Made by a program: the position numbers and the translations under genes. The notes beneath the pieces were generated by a model, which saw only the letters and a list, made by a program, of their open reading frames with translations, had not been told where the DNA came from and did not search any database. Positions 1-11,078 of a stretch of DNA of 64,000 bases are shown piece after piece. Numbering within the stretch: the stretch's first letter is position 1; every line of letters starts with the position of its first letter. Source of the DNA: Streptosporangiaceae bacterium (GTDB taxonomy: Bacteria; Actinomycetota; Actinomycetes; Streptosporangiales; Streptosporangiaceae); the NCBI GenBank assembly GCA_025964695.1, contig JAOPYK010000135.1, positions 1 through 64,000 of the forward strand, given 5' to 3'.

Positions 1-1145
1 TTTCCGGCGACCGCGTCCCAGGCGAAGGAGAGCGCCAGCAGGACGACGATGGCCGCCCCGCCCCAGATCCAGATCTGCTGCTGGCTGGCTCCCTGCCTGC
101 CGGCCGTCTTGATGGTGGCCACGAGCAGGATCCAGCCGAGCGAGATCGGCATCAGGACCTTCCAGCCCAGCTTCATCAGCTGGTCGTAACGCACCCGCGG
201 CAGCGAGGCCCGCAGCCAGATGAAGAAGAAGATGAACAGCCAGATCTTGACCAGGAACCACAGGACCGGCCACCAGCCCTGGTTGGCGCCCGACCAGACC
301 GTGGAGATCGGCGGCGGTGCCCGCCAGCCGCCGAGGAACAGGGTCGTCGCCAGCGCCGACAGGGTGGCCAGGTTGATGTACTCCGCCAGGAAGAACATCG
401 CGAACTTCAGCGACGAGTACTCGGTGTGGAAACCACCGACGAGCTCGCCCTCGCCCTCGGGCAGGTCGAAGGGGATCCGGTTCGACTCGCCCATCATCGT
501 CACGACATAGATCAGGAACGACGGGGCGAGCAGCACGGCGTACCAGATGTGCTGCTGGCCGGACACGATCTGCGAGGTCGACAACGAGCCGGCGAACATG
601 AAGACCGCCACGAAGGACAGGCCCATCGCGATCTCGTAGGAGATCACCTGTGCGCTGGACCGAAGCCCGCCGAGCAGGGAGTACGGCGACATCGACGACC
701 AGCCGGCCAGCACGATCCCGTAGACGCCCATCGAGGACATCGCCAGCACCAGCAGCACTGCGACCGGAAGGTCGGTGCCCTGGAGATGCGTCTGGTGACC
801 GAAGATCGACACCGTCGGCCCGAACGGGATGATGATGAACGAGATGAAGGCGGGGACCGCCGACACCACCGGCGCCAGCCAGAAGACGGCCTTGTCGACC
901 TGGCTGGGGACGATGTCCTCCTTGAGCGCCAGCTTGACGCCGTCCGCGAGGCCCTGCAGCAGGCCGAAGGGCCCGGCCCGGTTGGGTCCGATCCGCAGTT
1001 GCATCCGGCCGATGACCCGCCGCTCCACCCACATGGACAGCAGGACGGTCACGACCAGGAAGACGAAGATGACCAGGGCCTTGGCGAGGATCAGCCACCA
1101 GGGGTCGCAGCCGAACCCTGCCAGGCCGTCCGTGGTGCACTTCAC
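1..1145 (-). CDS. nuoH: NADH-quinone oxidoreductase subunit H (partial, 3' end outside window)
   Basis: Membrane subunit of complex I that forms the quinone-access channel with NuoB and NuoD. About 381 codons are visible; the C-terminus runs off the left edge, and family members are usually somewhat over 400 aa. The N-terminus has a membrane helix followed by [19 protein letters not shown], the strongly conserved NuoH signature, then several hydrophobic helices and [17 protein letters not shown], the conserved acidic loop. I chose a GTG start at 1145 because it overlaps the nuoG stop as GTGA, which fits the tight coupling seen throughout this operon. Identity is certain; only the 3' end is unseen. 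Confidence 0.96.
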   Translation of the reverse strand, partial: MKCTTDGLAGFGCDPWWLILAKALVIFVFLVVTVLLSMWVERRVIGRMQLRIGPNRAGPFGLLQGLADGVKLALKEDIVPSQVDKAVFWLAPVVSAVPAFISFIIIPFGPTVSIFGHQTHLQGTDLPVAVLLVLAMSSMGVYGIVLAGWSSMSPYSLLGGLRSSAQVISYEIAMGLSFVAVFMFAGSLSTSQIVSGQQHIWYAVLLAPSFLIYVVTMMGESNRIPFDLPEGEGELVGGFHTEYSSLKFAMFFLAEYINLATLSALATTLFLGGWRAPPPISTVWSGANQGWWPVLWFLVKIWLFIFFFIWLRASLPRVRYDQLMKLGWKVLMPISLGWILLVATIKTAGRQGASQQQIWIWGGAAIVVLLALSFAWDAVAG

Positions 1146-3589
1146 GCGGCACCTCCAGAGGAGAGCTTCACGACTGCTCCGGCATCCACCCCGAGGTCGC
1201 GGTGGACCGCGCAGCCCAGGGAGTTGGCCGGTAGCCAGACCACCCGGTCGGGCATGTCCGGCACGATTTCGAACGGCAGCGTCACCGAGCCATGCTCGGT
1301 CGAGACCGTCACGGTCTCCGTCGCCACGATCTCCAGTGCGGTAGCTGCCGACAGCCGGGCGACCGGCGCCTTGGCCGTGCCGGCCAGGTGCGGCTCGCCG
1401 TCCTGCAGCCGGCCCGCGTCCAGCAGCAGCCGCCAGGTGGCGAGCAGCGCCTCACCCTGCTCCGGATGCGGCCGCAGCCCGCCGGACACGCTGGGCGGCT
1501 CCGGCCGGGTGCCCCTGTAGCCGCCCAGCTCGGTGAGCTCGGCGCGGGCCACGTCGGGGCCGGGCAGGCCCAGGTGCACGTCCATCTCGGCGGCGAGCGC
1601 GTCCAGCACCCGCAGGTCCGACATGGTGCCCGGGGTCTTCAGCGCGATTTCGAAGGGACGGCCACGGCCCTCCCAGTTGACGAACGTGCCGGCCTTCTGG
1701 TCGACGGTCGCGACCGGGAAGACCACGTCGGCCCGGTCGGTGACCGCGCTGACCCGCTGCTCCAAGCTCACCACGAACGGGGTGCCCTCGATCGCGGCCA
1801 GCGCCGCCGCGGGGTCGGGCAGGTCGTACGGGTCGACGCCGCCGATGACGAGCGCCCCCAGCGCACCGGTCGCCGCGGCGGCCAGGATCTGGGCGGTGTC
1901 CCGGCCCGGCTGAGCCGGCAGATCGCTCACGTTCCACACCCGGGCGACCTCGGCCCGTGCGGCCGGGTCGGTGACCGGGCGGCCGATCGGCAGCAGGCCC
2001 GGCAGGGCGCCGGCCTCGATGGCCCCGCGCTCGCCCGCGCGCCTGGGCACCCAGGAGAGCCGGGCACCCGTGACTTGGGCCAGGCGTACGGCGCTGGACA
2101 GCGCGCCGGGGCTGGCGGCCAGCCGCTCACCGACGAGGATGACGGATCCGGGCTGCTTGAGCGCCTCGGCGGCGTCCGACGGCTCGGTCACCAGCGACCC
2201 GAGCGCCTCGGCCTCGGCGCCCGGAAGCGCCGGCAGAAGCGTGCCGCTCATCTTCTCCAGGCCCCGGGTGGCGTACGGGGCGACCCCGTACACCTTGAGG
2301 CCGTGCTGCCGGACGGCCTTGCGGAGCCGCAGGAAGACGATCGGCGACTCCTCCTCCGGCTCGAACCCGGCCAGCAGCACCGCCGGGGCCTTCTCGAGGT
2401 CGCGGTAGGAGAGCTCGATGCCACGGCCCGCCACCGAGGAGGCCAGGAAGTCGGCCTCCTCACGGGAGTGCGACCGGACCCGGAAGTCGACGTCGTTGAC
2501 GCCCAGCGCCACCCGGGCGAACTTGGCGTAGGCGTAGGAGTCCTCCAGGGGCAGCCGGCCACCGGCCAGCACCCCCGCGGCGCCCCGGGCGGCGGCCAGG
2601 CCGCGCGCCGCGATGGTCAGCGCCTCCGGCCAGGACGCCGGCTCCAGCAGGCCGTCCTGGTTGCGGACCAGCGGGGAGGTGAGCCGGTCGGGCAAGGTGG
2701 TGTAGGCGAACGCCCACCGCCCCTTGTCGCAGTTCCACTCCTCGTTGACCTGGGGGTCGTCGCCGGCCAGCCGTCTGGTGATCTTGCCGCGCCGGTGGTC
2801 GGTACGCTGCGCGCAGCCCGACGAGCAGTGCTCGCAGACGCTCGGCACCGAGACCAGGTCGAACGGCCGCGCGCGGAACCGGTAGGCCGCACCGGTGAGC
2901 GCGCCGACCGGGCAGATCTGCACCGTGTTGCCGGAGAAGTACGACTGGAACGGCTTGCCCTCGGCGATGCCGACCTGCTCCTTGGCGCCGCGTTCGAACA
3001 GGTCGATGAACGCGTCACCGGCGACCTGCGCGGAGAACCGGGTGCAGCGGGCGCACTGGATGCAGCGTTCCCGGTCCAGCAGCACCTCGGAGGAGAGCGG
3101 CAGCGGCTTGGGGAAGGTCCGCTTGGTCTCGAAGAAGCGCGTCTCGCCCCGGCCGTTGGACATCGCCTGGTTCTGCAGGGGGCACTCACCGCCCTTGTCG
3201 CAGACCGGGCAGTCCAGCGGATGGTTGATGAGCAGCATCTCCATCACGCCGTGCTGGGCCTTGTCGGCCACCTCGGACGTGAGCTGGGTCTTGACCACCA
3301 TGCCCGGCGCCACCGCGATGGTGCAGGACGCCTGCGGCTTGGGCATGCCCCGCCCGTTGCCGGCGTCCGGGATCTCGACCAGGCACTGGCGGCAGGCGCC
3401 GACCGGGTCGAGCAGCGGGTGGTCACAGAACCGGGGGATCTGGATGCCCAGCAGTTCCGCCGCCCGGATGATCAAAGTGCCCTCGGGCACCTCGATCTCG
3501 AAGCCGTCGATGGTGAGGCTCACCATCGGGACGGCCACTTCCTGCGGGTCCTCCGCGGCGGCCGAGCCACCACTGACCGTCACCGTCAT
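1142..3589 (-). CDS. nuoG: NADH-quinone oxidoreductase subunit G
   Basis: Peripheral-arm iron-sulfur subunit of complex I, 815 aa. An N-terminal ferredoxin-like domain carries a [2Fe-2S] site (C55, C66, C69, C89). It is followed by H123/C127/C130/C136 and C176/C179/C182/C226 for two [4Fe-4S] clusters. A molybdopterin-oxidoreductase-like region begins near residue 245. C252, C255, C259 and C287 would bind the off-pathway N7 cluster, which is present only in some bacterial complexes. The rest of the molybdopterin-like domain is degenerate, as usual for NuoG. The start codon shares one base with the nuoF stop (TGATG), and the stop overlaps nuoH. Confidence 0.97.
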   Translation of the reverse strand: MTVTVSGGSAAAEDPQEVAVPMVSLTIDGFEIEVPEGTLIIRAAELLGIQIPRFCDHPLLDPVGACRQCLVEIPDAGNGRGMPKPQASCTIAVAPGMVVKTQLTSEVADKAQHGVMEMLLINHPLDCPVCDKGGECPLQNQAMSNGRGETRFFETKRTFPKPLPLSSEVLLDRERCIQCARCTRFSAQVAGDAFIDLFERGAKEQVGIAEGKPFQSYFSGNTVQICPVGALTGAAYRFRARPFDLVSVPSVCEHCSSGCAQRTDHRRGKITRRLAGDDPQVNEEWNCDKGRWAFAYTTLPDRLTSPLVRNQDGLLEPASWPEALTIAARGLAAARGAAGVLAGGRLPLEDSYAYAKFARVALGVNDVDFRVRSHSREEADFLASSVAGRGIELSYRDLEKAPAVLLAGFEPEEESPIVFLRLRKAVRQHGLKVYGVAPYATRGLEKMSGTLLPALPGAEAEALGSLVTEPSDAAEALKQPGSVILVGERLAASPGALSSAVRLAQVTGARLSWVPRRAGERGAIEAGALPGLLPIGRPVTDPAARAEVARVWNVSDLPAQPGRDTAQILAAAATGALGALVIGGVDPYDLPDPAAALAAIEGTPFVVSLEQRVSAVTDRADVVFPVATVDQKAGTFVNWEGRGRPFEIALKTPGTMSDLRVLDALAAEMDVHLGLPGPDVARAELTELGGYRGTRPEPPSVSGGLRPHPEQGEALLATWRLLLDAGRLQDGEPHLAGTAKAPVARLSAATALEIVATETVTVSTEHGSVTLPFEIVPDMPDRVVWLPANSLGCAVHRDLGVDAGAVVKLSSGGAA

Positions 3590-4890
3590 CAGGCGTTACC
3601 CCCTGCCCAAACCGTGGACTTGGCGGGGTCGAAGGGACAGCCGCCGTGCTCGAAGTGCTGGAGGTACTCGTCGCGGAAGTACCGGATCGAGGAATGGATC
3701 GGGCTGGTCGCACCGTCGCCCAGCGCGCAGAACGACCGGCCGAGGATGTTGTCGGCGATGTCGTTGAGAGTACTGAGGTCCTCCTCGGAACCCTGCCCCT
3801 TCTCCAGCCGGGCCAGCACCTGCTTCAGCCAATACGTGCCCTCCCGGCAGGGAGTGCACTTGCCGCAGGACTCGTGCTCGTAGAACGCCGTCCAGCGCAG
3901 CACGGCCCGCAGCACACAGGTCGTCTCGTCGAAGATCTGCAGTGCCCGGGTCCCGAGCATGGAGCCGGCGGCGGCCACGCCCTCGAAGTCCAGCGGCACG
4001 TCGAGATGCTCGGCCGTGAGGATCGGGGTGGAGGAGCCGCCCGGGGTCCAGAACTTCAGCTGGTGCCCGGCCCGCACGCCGCCCGCGAGGTCGAGGAGCT
4101 CGCGCAGCGTGATGCCGAGCGGCGCCTCGTACTGGCCGGGGCGGGTGACGTGACCGGACAGCGAGAAGATCCCGAATCCCTTGGACTTCTCGGTGCCCAT
4201 CGACGCGAACCAGTCGGCGCCGTTGGCGATGATCGAGGGAACGCTGGCGATCGACTCGACGTTGTTGATGACAGTGGGACCTCCGTAGAGACCCGCCACC
4301 GCCGGGAAGGGAGGCTTGAGCCTGGGCTGGCCCCGATACCCCTCCAGCGAGTCGAGCAGCGCCGTCTCCTCGCCACAGATATAGGCGCCCGCTCCGGTGT
4401 GCACGATCAGTTCCAGGTCGTAGCCGGAGCCGAGGATGTCCGTGCCGAGGTAACCGGCGGCGTACGCGTCCGCCACCGCCTGCTGCACCCGGCGGATGAC
4501 GTGCAGGACCTCGCCCCGGATGTAGATGAAGGCGTGGTTGGCGCGAATGGCGAAGGCGCTGATGATGCTGCCCTCGACCAGCGCGTGCGGGTTGGCCATC
4601 ATCAGCGGGATGTCCTTGCACGTGCCCGGCTCGGACTCGTCCGCGTTGACGACCAGGTACTTCGGCTTGGGACTGCTCTGCGGGATGAAGCTCCACTTCA
4701 TGCCGGTGGGGAAGCCCGCGCCGCCACGGCCGCGCAGCCCGGAGTCCTTGACCGCCGCGATGATGTCATCCGGCGCCATGCCGAGCGCGGTACGCAGGGC
4801 CTGGTAGCCGTCGTTGCGCTCGTACCCCTCGAGGGTGAAGGAGTCCGGCTGATCCCAGGCCTTGGTGAGGATGGGAGTGAGAGTGGTCAC
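3589..4890 (-). CDS. nuoF: NADH-quinone oxidoreductase subunit F
   Basis: Subunit of the NADH dehydrogenase module that binds NADH, FMN and cluster N3; 433 aa, full length. [10 protein letters not shown] near residues 54-63 is the nucleotide-binding glycine loop, and [11 protein letters not shown] is the FMN-site signature. The SLBB domain follows. The C-terminal [4Fe-4S] ligands are C342, C345, C348 (CGKCTPC) and C388. The start overlaps the nuoE stop by four bases (ATGA) and the stop touches nuoG, so nuoE, nuoF and nuoG are likely translationally coupled. Confidence 0.98.
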   Translation of the reverse strand: MTTLTPILTKAWDQPDSFTLEGYERNDGYQALRTALGMAPDDIIAAVKDSGLRGRGGAGFPTGMKWSFIPQSSPKPKYLVVNADESEPGTCKDIPLMMANPHALVEGSIISAFAIRANHAFIYIRGEVLHVIRRVQQAVADAYAAGYLGTDILGSGYDLELIVHTGAGAYICGEETALLDSLEGYRGQPRLKPPFPAVAGLYGGPTVINNVESIASVPSIIANGADWFASMGTEKSKGFGIFSLSGHVTRPGQYEAPLGITLRELLDLAGGVRAGHQLKFWTPGGSSTPILTAEHLDVPLDFEGVAAAGSMLGTRALQIFDETTCVLRAVLRWTAFYEHESCGKCTPCREGTYWLKQVLARLEKGQGSEEDLSTLNDIADNILGRSFCALGDGATSPIHSSIRYFRDEYLQHFEHGGCPFDPAKSTVWAGGNA

Positions 4891-5660
4891 AGGTTCACGT
4901 CCTCCTGGTTCCCTGGAGCCATCGGGCCGGTGGCCGGCTCGTCCGGTTCCGGGTGTCCTTCTGCCGGGGGTGCCTGCCAGCCGTGCTCCTTGGCCAGCTC
5001 CAGGCCGACCAGCGACCGCGATCCGGCCTGCGGCCCCTCCAGCGCCTTGCCGTCGGGGAAGCCCGCCAGCACGCGGGAGGCGCCCTTCCAGGTGGTCAGG
5101 CTGTCCGGCCCGCGGGAAGGAAGCACTTCCTTGCCCACGCGCAGATCATCGACCAGCTGCTTGGCCTTCTCCGGGGTCATGTTGTCGTAGAACTCCCAGT
5201 TGACCGTCATCACCGGCGCGTAGTCGCAGGCGGCGTTGCACTCGATCCGTTCGAGGCTCACCTTGCCGTCCTCGGTGGCCTCGTCGTGGCCCACCCCGAC
5301 ATGCTCGGACAGCTCTGACCAGATCTGGTCGCCGCCCATCACCGCGCACAGCGTGTTGATGCAGACGCCGACGTGGTACTCGCCCACCGGCCTGCGCTTG
5401 TACTGGGTGTAGAAGGTCACGACCCCGGTCACCTCGGCCTCGGTGATACCGAGCTGCTGCGCGCAGAACGCGACACCGTTCTTGGTGACGTAGCCCTCCT
5501 CGGACTGCACCAGGTGCAGCAACGGCAGCAGCGCCGAGCGCGGCTTGGGATAGCGCGCAATGATCTCCTTGGCGTCTCGCTCGAGACGCTCCAAGGCCTC
5601 AGGCTCGAAACCAGCGCTCACGGTTGCGTTCACCTTCTTACTCACAGGCTCGCCACTCAT
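4887..5660 (-). CDS. nuoE: NADH-quinone oxidoreductase subunit E
   Basis: The 24-kDa-type thioredoxin-fold subunit that carries the [2Fe-2S] cluster N1a; 257 aa. The ligands are C100 and C105 (CINTLC) and C141 and C145 (CNAAC). The N-terminal helical bundle ([12 protein letters not shown]) is typical. The C-terminal tail of about 70 residues after the cluster domain, rich in Pro, Glu and Gly, is longer than in E. coli NuoE but common in actinobacteria. I took the ATG at 5660 because it overlaps the nuoD stop (ATGA). The reading frame stays open upstream, but that stretch lies inside nuoD. Confidence 0.96.
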   Translation of the reverse strand: MSGEPVSKKVNATVSAGFEPEALERLERDAKEIIARYPKPRSALLPLLHLVQSEEGYVTKNGVAFCAQQLGITEAEVTGVVTFYTQYKRRPVGEYHVGVCINTLCAVMGGDQIWSELSEHVGVGHDEATEDGKVSLERIECNAACDYAPVMTVNWEFYDNMTPEKAKQLVDDLRVGKEVLPSRGPDSLTTWKGASRVLAGFPDGKALEGPQAGSRSLVGLELAKEHGWQAPPAEGHPEPDEPATGPMAPGNQEDVNL

Positions 5661-7012
5661 CGGTCCACTCCCCCCATCACCGGGTCGATGCTGGCCACGG
5701 CGGCGATGACGTCGGCCACCATGCCCCCTTCGCACATGGCGGCTGTGGCCTGCAGATTGGTGAAGGACGGCTCCCGGAAGTGCACGCGGTACGGCCGGGT
5801 GCCGCCGTCGCTGACGACATGCGCCGCGAGCTCCCCGCGGGGCGATTCCACGGCCGTGTAGACCTGTCCGGCCGGAACCCGGAAGCCCTCGGTCACCAGC
5901 TTGAAGTGGTGGATGAGCGCCTCCATCGAGGTCCCCATGATGTGCGCGATATGCGCCGGGGAGTTGCCTATGCCGTCGGCACCGATCGCGAGCTGGGCCG
6001 GCCAGCCGATCTTCTTGTCCTCGATCATCACCGGGCCGGACTTGGCCGATCCGGTGGTCAGCCGCTCCAGGCACTGCTCGATGATCTTGAGTGACTCGTC
6101 CATCTCGGCCATGCGCACGAGGTAACGGCCGTAGACGTCGCAGGTGTTCTCCGTCGGGACGTCGAAGTCGTAGGTCTCGTACCCGCTGTACGGCTCGGTC
6201 TTGCGCAGGTCCCAGGGCAGCCCGGCCGCGCGCAGCATCGGGCCGGTGATGCCCAGCGCCATGCATCCGGTCAGATCCAGGTGGGCGATGCCCTGGGTAC
6301 GGGCCTTGTACACCGGGTTGTCGTCCAGGAGCTTGCGCATCGCCAGCAGGCGCTTGGGCATCCGCTCGAGATACTCACGGATCTTGTCGCTGGATCCCGG
6401 CGGCAGGTCCTGGGCCACGCCTCCCGGCCGGATGTAGGCCATGTTCATCCGCAGGCCCGTCACCAGCTCGAAGATGTCGAGGGTGTACTCCCGCTCGATG
6501 AAGCCGTTGAGCATGACGGTGGTGGCGCCCAGCTCCAGGCCGAACGTCGCGATGGCGACCAAGTGCGAGGAGATCCGGTTGAGCTCCATCATCATCACCC
6601 GGATGACCTGCGCCCGCTCCGGGATCCGGTCGGTGATGCCGAGCAGCTTCTCCACGCCCATGCTGTAGGCGGCCTCGTTGAACAGCGGCGCCAGGTAGTC
6701 CATGCGGGTGCAGAACGTGCTGCCCTGCGTCCAGGTCCGGAACTCCATGTTCTTCTCGATGCCGGTGTGCAGGTAGCCGATGCCCACCCGGGCCTCTTTG
6801 CACGTCTCGCCCTCGAGGGTGAGCACCAGCCGGAGCACGCCGTGCGTGGAGGGATGCTGCGGGCCCATGTTGATCACGAGCAGCTCGTCGGGCGACTCGG
6901 CGGCCCCCTTGACGACGTTCTCCCAGTCCTGCCCGGCGGCGTTGAGGACCGTACCCTCGGCGGTGCCGTCGTCAGTGGAGGTGGCGGTGTAGGCGTCATA
7001 AGTAGTGCTCAT
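5657..7012 (-). CDS. nuoD: NADH-quinone oxidoreductase subunit D
   Basis: The 49-kDa subunit of complex I, which builds the quinone pocket with NuoB; 451 aa. The signature [12 protein letters not shown] is at residues 51-62, and [12 protein letters not shown] and [10 protein letters not shown] are conserved landmarks. The first ~45 residues (Thr/Asp-rich, [17 protein letters not shown]) are an actinobacterial extension before the conserved domain. The start at 7012 overlaps the nuoC stop by four bases. The upstream open frame is nuoC in another frame and was not included. Confidence 0.97.
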   Translation of the reverse strand: MSTTYDAYTATSTDDGTAEGTVLNAAGQDWENVVKGAAESPDELLVINMGPQHPSTHGVLRLVLTLEGETCKEARVGIGYLHTGIEKNMEFRTWTQGSTFCTRMDYLAPLFNEAAYSMGVEKLLGITDRIPERAQVIRVMMMELNRISSHLVAIATFGLELGATTVMLNGFIEREYTLDIFELVTGLRMNMAYIRPGGVAQDLPPGSSDKIREYLERMPKRLLAMRKLLDDNPVYKARTQGIAHLDLTGCMALGITGPMLRAAGLPWDLRKTEPYSGYETYDFDVPTENTCDVYGRYLVRMAEMDESLKIIEQCLERLTTGSAKSGPVMIEDKKIGWPAQLAIGADGIGNSPAHIAHIMGTSMEALIHHFKLVTEGFRVPAGQVYTAVESPRGELAAHVVSDGGTRPYRVHFREPSFTNLQATAAMCEGGMVADVIAAVASIDPVMGGVDR

Positions 7013-7755
7013 ACGTACGTCCTCCGCTCGTCCGGCGGCGGAACCTCGGCGCCGCGGTACTCGACGGGGATGCCGCCGAGCGGGTAGTCCTTGCGCTGCG
7101 GGTGCCCCACCCAGTCGTCCGGCATCTGGATGCGGGTGAGCGCCGGGTGACCGTCGAAGATGATGCCGAAGAAGTCGTACGTCTCGCGCTCGTGCCAGTC
7201 GTTGGTCGGATAGATCGACACGACGGAGGGGATGTGCGGATCCTCGTCGGGGCAGCTGACCTCGAACCGGATACGCCGGTTGTGGGTCATCGACAGGAAA
7301 TGGTAGACGGCGTGCAGCTCCGCGCCGGTCTCCTGCGGGTAGTGCACACCGGAGACCCCGGTGCACAGCTCGAAGCGGAGTTTCAGCTCGTCACGCAGGG
7401 TCTGTGCGACCTGGAGAAGGAAGGCGCGCCTGACGTGGAAGGTCAGCTCGCCGCGGTCGACGACCACGCGCTCGATCGCGTCGCCGAACTCGGGGAACGT
7501 CCGCTCCAGCTCGTCGTGGACCTCGTCGAACCAGCCCGGCTCACCGGCCCCGTTCGGATCGCCGAAGGGCCGGGGGGACGACACCTGGGCGGCCCGCCTG
7601 ACGACCAGGCGGCCATAGCCGGAGGTGTCGCCGGTCGTCTTCGCGCCGAACATGCCCGTGCGGGCGACCGGACGCTCCGCCTGCGCCGCCTCGGGCGTGG
7701 CCGGCAGCTGGTCGGCGGCCTGCTCGGCCTGCTGCTCAGGATGCTGGGAACTCAT
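7009..7755 (-). CDS. nuoC: NADH-quinone oxidoreductase subunit C
   Basis: The 30-kDa subunit of complex I, 248 aa with the ATG at 7755. The core contains [18 protein letters not shown], the family hallmark, followed by [20 protein letters not shown]. The first ~70 residues are a Gln/Glu/Ala-rich extension before the conserved domain. A purine-rich GGGGGA sits just upstream of 7755, whereas the in-frame GTG at 7782 has no clear ribosome site, so the shorter form is preferred. The gap to nuoB is 37 bp, the longest spacing within this operon. Confidence 0.95.
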   Translation of the reverse strand: MSSQHPEQQAEQAADQLPATPEAAQAERPVARTGMFGAKTTGDTSGYGRLVVRRAAQVSSPRPFGDPNGAGEPGWFDEVHDELERTFPEFGDAIERVVVDRGELTFHVRRAFLLQVAQTLRDELKLRFELCTGVSGVHYPQETGAELHAVYHFLSMTHNRRIRFEVSCPDEDPHIPSVVSIYPTNDWHERETYDFFGIIFDGHPALTRIQMPDDWVGHPQRKDYPLGGIPVEYRGAEVPPPDERRTYV

Positions 7756-7792
7756 CGTGTCCCCCGTTCGCTTCGACGGCACCGCTCACTCA

Positions 7793-8344
7793 TCAGGAGA
7801 CTCCCGTCTGGTTGAGCAGCGGGAGCCGGCGGACCTTGGACAGCTCCAGTTCCTGGATCTGCTTGGCGCGATGCGGGCCCAGCTTGGTGTTCTGGATCTT
7901 GTCGTGCAGCTTCAGGATCGCGTCCAGCAGCATCTCGGGCCGTGGCGGGCAGCCGGGCAGGTAGATGTCCACGGGCACGATGTGGTCGACGCCCTGCACG
8001 ATGGCGTAGTTGTTGAACATGCCGCCACTGGAGGCGCACACGCCCATCGCGATGACCCACTTGGGCTCGGACATCTGGTCGTAGATCTGCCGGAGCACCG
8101 GCGCCATCTTCTGGCTGACCCGGCCCGCGACGATCATCAGGTCGGCCTGCCGGGGGGTGGCCGACGCCCGCTCCATGCCGAACCGGGCGAAGTCGTGCCG
8201 CGGGTCGCCCGTGGCCATCATCTCGATCGCGCAGCAGGCGAGGCCGAACGTCGCCGGCCAGACCGAACTCTTACGCGCCCACCCGGCGACCTGCTCGACC
8301 GTGCTCAGCAGGAAGCCACTGGGGAGCTTCTCCTCTAGACCCAT
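7793..8344 (-). CDS. nuoB: NADH-quinone oxidoreductase subunit B
   Basis: The 20-kDa subunit that carries cluster N2, the last iron-sulfur centre before quinone; 183 aa. The unusual adjacent-cysteine ligand pair C37-C38 ([10 protein letters not shown]) and C103 ([10 protein letters not shown]) and C132 ([10 protein letters not shown]) are all present. The ATG at 8344 lies one base after the nuoA stop. A longer in-frame start exists but would run into nuoA. The length is normal for actinobacteria. Confidence 0.97.
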   Translation of the reverse strand: MGLEEKLPSGFLLSTVEQVAGWARKSSVWPATFGLACCAIEMMATGDPRHDFARFGMERASATPRQADLMIVAGRVSQKMAPVLRQIYDQMSEPKWVIAMGVCASSGGMFNNYAIVQGVDHIVPVDIYLPGCPPRPEMLLDAILKLHDKIQNTKLGPHRAKQIQELELSKVRRLPLLNQTGVS

Positions 8345-8345
8345 T

Positions 8346-8708
8346 TCAGTCCCACTCCAGACCGCCACGCCGCCAGATATAGGCGTACGCGACCAGAACG
8401 GTGAAGATGAACAGCACCATCTCGATGAGACCGAACCATCCCGCGAACCTGTTGAATGCGACGGCCCACGGGTAGAGGAAGATGATCTCGATGTCGAAGA
8501 CGATGAACAGCATCGCCGTGAGGTAGTACTTCACCGGGAAGCGACCGCCGCCGGGAGGCTGCGGCGTCGGCTCGATCCCGCATTCGTAGGCTTCGAGCTT
8601 GGCCCGGTTCCAGCGCTTGGGGCCGGTGAACGCGGCCATCACCACCGAACCGGCGGCGAAGGCGAACGCCAGCACTCCCAGCACGACGATCGGAACATAG
8701 AGATCCAT
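8346..8708 (-). CDS. nuoA: NADH-quinone oxidoreductase subunit A
   Basis: Small membrane subunit of complex I, 120 aa with three predicted helices. The conserved loop between helices 1 and 2 reads [21 protein letters not shown]; its cysteine lies in the quinone-linked TMH1-2 loop and is a family hallmark. [25 protein letters not shown] is also typical, with the DIE acidic motif in helix 2. It is the first nuo gene, followed without real gaps by B to H. A 241-bp non-coding leader separates it from the upstream reductase gene. Confidence 0.97.
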   Translation of the reverse strand: MDLYVPIVVLGVLAFAFAAGSVVMAAFTGPKRWNRAKLEAYECGIEPTPQPPGGGRFPVKYYLTAMLFIVFDIEIIFLYPWAVAFNRFAGWFGLIEMVLFIFTVLVAYAYIWRRGGLEWD

Positions 8709-8949
8709 CAGCCTCTACACCCCCTTCTCAAAACGTACGGTGTTGATCCCGGTGCTCGTGACGGAGGGGCCGTCCCCCTCAGCGCTCCACAAGGCGCGCA
8801 CGGAGTGTACCTGCGGGATGACCCAGGTCACGGCCCGGTGAGTCACCCTAGTCAGAGCCAACATTGCCTGTCCTCTCGGGGTCTCCGTTCGGCAGGAGAC
8901 CCAACAAGGTCGGCCCTGTGGTGGGTCGGCCCAGTGCAGCGGTGTCATG
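8709..8949 (-). promoter_or_regulatory. Non-coding leader upstream of nuoA
   Basis: This 241-bp gap lies between the reductase gene and nuoA, both on the minus strand, and holds no convincing gene. It contains a short hairpin (GAGGGG/CCCCTC around 8764-8780) and a larger imperfect inverted repeat of GGTCGGCCC elements at about 8908-8932. These could be a partial terminator or attenuator after the reductase, and an independent nuo promoter may also lie here. I found no Rex-type palindrome in this gap. The function is inferred from position only. Confidence 0.35.
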
Positions 8950-10194
8950 TCACGCGGCCGGAGCCACCTTCGACATGGCATTGATGATCCGGTCCATCGC
9001 GTCCCCGCCCCGCGGGTCCGTGAGATTGGCGAGCAGCTTGAGCGTGAAGCGCATCAGGGTCGGGTGCGGCAGACCGTGCGTGGTCGCGAACTTCATCACC
9101 CGGGGGTCCCCGATGGCCTTCACGAAGATCCGGCCGATCGTGAAGTATCCCCCGTGCCTCTCCTTGAGGATGCGCGGGTATTCGTACAGGGCCCGCTCCC
9201 GCTGGGCGGGCGTGGGACGGGCCAGCGCCTGCACGATGATGTCGGCGGCGAGGTGGCCCGACTCCATGGCGTAGTCGATGCCCTCGCCGTTGAACGGGTT
9301 GATCATGCCCCCGGCGTCACCGACCAGCAGCATGCCCCGGGCGTAGTGCGGTTGCCGGTTGAAGCCCATCGGCAGGGCGGCACCCCGGACCGGGCCGGTG
9401 GCGTGCTCCTCGTCGAACTGCCACTCCTCCGGCAGGCCGGCGCACCAGCGCCGGAGCATCTGCCGGTAGTCGGTGTTCTGGAACGACTTGCTCGTGTTGA
9501 GCAGGCCGAGCCCGACGTTGGAGGTCCCGTTGCCGACTCCGAAGACCCAGCCGTAGCCGGGCAGCAGCCGCTCGCCGTCCCACAGCTCCAGCCACGACTC
9601 CAGGTAGTCGTCGTCGTGCCGGGGATTGGTGTAGTAGCGGCGCACCGCCACTCCCATCGGCCGGTCCTCGCGCTTGCGCACACCCATGGCGAGGGAGAGC
9701 CGGGTGGAGTTGCCGTCGGCGGCCACCACCAGCGGGGCGCGGTACTCGTTGCCCTGCTTGTCGACGACACCGACGATGCGGTCCGTGCGCTCGTCGAGGA
9801 TCGGGGCGCTCACGTTGGTGCCCTGGAGCAGGTGGGCTCCCACCTTCGCGGCGCGGTCGGCGAGCAGCTGGTCGAGATCCAGACGGGCACGCACCAGGCC
9901 GAAGTCCGGGAAGCTCGCCAGCTCGGGCCAGGGCAGCTCGAGCCTGACCCCGCCGCCGTAGATGCGCAGCCCCTTGTTGCGGATCCAGCCGGGCGCGTCG
10001 ATATCGACACCCATGGCGATCAACTGCTTGACCGCGCGGGGGGTCAGACCGTCACCGCAGACCTTGTCCCTGGGGAACGTGGCCTTCTCGAGCAAGAGGA
10101 CGTCCAGCCCCGCCTGGGCGAGGTAATAGGCCGTCGTGGAGCCGGCAGGCCCGGCCCCTACGACGATGACGTCGGCCTCACGTGTCTCGGTCAC
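8950..10194 (-). CDS. menJ: FAD-dependent geranylgeranyl/menaquinone reductase (MenJ-like)
   Basis: A flavoprotein of the geranylgeranyl reductase family, 414 aa. It opens with a Rossmann FAD motif (VVGAGPAGSTTAYYLAQAG from residue 11), has VCGDGLTPRAV near the substrate site, and the second FAD motif GDAGGMINPFNGEGID near 292-307. Relatives saturate isoprenoid chains; mycobacterial MenJ reduces one menaquinone side-chain bond. Its position between menG and the nuo operon supports a menaquinone role over a carotenoid or chlorophyll one. The GTG at 10194 follows an AGAGGGA ribosome site. A perfect Rex operator lies 26 bp upstream. Confidence 0.85.
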   Translation of the reverse strand: MTETREADVIVVGAGPAGSTTAYYLAQAGLDVLLLEKATFPRDKVCGDGLTPRAVKQLIAMGVDIDAPGWIRNKGLRIYGGGVRLELPWPELASFPDFGLVRARLDLDQLLADRAAKVGAHLLQGTNVSAPILDERTDRIVGVVDKQGNEYRAPLVVAADGNSTRLSLAMGVRKREDRPMGVAVRRYYTNPRHDDDYLESWLELWDGERLLPGYGWVFGVGNGTSNVGLGLLNTSKSFQNTDYRQMLRRWCAGLPEEWQFDEEHATGPVRGAALPMGFNRQPHYARGMLLVGDAGGMINPFNGEGIDYAMESGHLAADIIVQALARPTPAQRERALYEYPRILKERHGGYFTIGRIFVKAIGDPRVMKFATTHGLPHPTLMRFTLKLLANLTDPRGGDAMDRIINAMSKVAPAA

Positions 10195-10219
10195 GAGTTC
10201 CCTCTTCGCGCTCGTTCGC

Positions 10220-10237
10220 TTGTGAAGTACTTCACAA
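10220..10237. promoter_or_regulatory. Rex operator (ROP), perfect palindrome, upstream of menJ-nuo
   Basis: TTGTGAAGTACTTCACAA is a perfect 18-bp palindrome that matches the actinobacterial Rex operator (TTGTG, N8, CACAA). It lies 26 bp upstream of the GTG of the reductase gene. A possible -10 box, TAGACT on the minus strand (10255-10250), would put the operator at or just after the transcription start, where bound Rex would block initiation. Rex control of nuo is established in Streptomyces coelicolor; control through the reductase promoter is inferred here. Confidence 0.88.
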
Positions 10238-10328
10238 AGGCCCTCAGGGAGTCTATTCCTTTACGGGGACCACTGGGTACCCGACGGCTTACATGGTTTG
10301 GACCGTTTCATCCAGATCCGGGTGGGAC

Positions 10329-11027
10329 TTATGGGCGTACCGCGTGATGGAGTGCCACTACCCCGAAGGAGAGGTTGCGCCAGCGGACCTTCTCCCAGCC
10401 CGCCTGGCGCAGCAGCTCGGACAGTTCCCGCTGGTCAGGCCAGGCCAGGGTCGACTCCGCCAGGTAACGGTAGGAGTCGGGATTGGAGCTCACCTTCCCC
10501 AGCAGCGGGAGCCCGTACCTGAGGTGCAGGCGGTGGCCACGGCCCAGCAGCCCGTTCGGCGGGTGGCTGACCTCGCAGACCAGCAGGCGCCCACCCGGCT
10601 TGGTCACCCGGCGCAGCTCCTGGAGCGCCAGGTCCGTGTCGGCGACGTTACGCAACCCGAACGAGATGGTGACCGCGTCGAACGAGGCGTCCGCGAACGG
10701 TAGCCGCAGCGCGTCGCCCGCCACGAACTCCAGGGTCTGGGTACCGGCCTGGCGGCGGACCCCGACGCGCAGCATGCCCAGCGAGAAGTCGCAGGCGACG
10801 ACCTGCGCCCCCGCCTCCACGAAGGGGATCGACGAGGTGCCGGTGCCGGCGGCGAGATCGAGGATGCGCTCACCGGGACGGGCGTCGAGCGCGGCGACGA
10901 CGGCATGCCGCCAGCGGCGGTCCAGCCCGCCCGTCATCAGAGCGTTGAGCAGGTCGTAACGCTCGGCGGTGCGGTCGAACATGGCCGCGACGTCGGCGGG
11001 CTGCTTGTCGAGAGAAGCGCGGGTCAT
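10329..11027 (-). CDS. menG: Demethylmenaquinone methyltransferase
   Basis: Class I SAM-dependent methyltransferase of the UbiE/MenG family, 232 aa, which performs the last step of menaquinone synthesis. The N-terminus [19 protein letters not shown] is the family opening. The SAM-binding motif is [12 protein letters not shown] near residue 57. [20 protein letters not shown] and the C-terminal segment [17 protein letters not shown] match the UbiE signatures. It is co-directional with the downstream menaquinone reductase and nuo genes. A separate upstream promoter may serve it, since the reductase has its own operator. Confidence 0.93.
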   Translation of the reverse strand: MTRASLDKQPADVAAMFDRTAERYDLLNALMTGGLDRRWRHAVVAALDARPGERILDLAAGTGTSSIPFVEAGAQVVACDFSLGMLRVGVRRQAGTQTLEFVAGDALRLPFADASFDAVTISFGLRNVADTDLALQELRRVTKPGGRLLVCEVSHPPNGLLGRGHRLHLRYGLPLLGKVSSNPDSYRYLAESTLAWPDQRELSELLRQAGWEKVRWRNLSFGVVALHHAVRP

Positions 11028-11078
11028 GGCCGCAAGCCTCGCAGATCCGCGGCGCCGCCCCGACCTCCAGGGTGGCCG

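Noticed and set aside
1292-3883. Very long plus-strand open frame (863 codons) opposite nuoG/nuoF
   Set aside because: It is the antisense shadow of two certain genes in high-GC DNA; the product is Arg/Gly/His-rich with no family features.
7009-7782. Longer NuoC with GTG start at 7782
   Set aside because: No ribosome site there, whereas GGGGGA precedes the ATG at 7755.
8709-8949. Rex operator directly upstream of nuoA
   Set aside because: No TTGTG-N8-CACAA match is present; isolated CACAA and GTG pieces are not symmetric.
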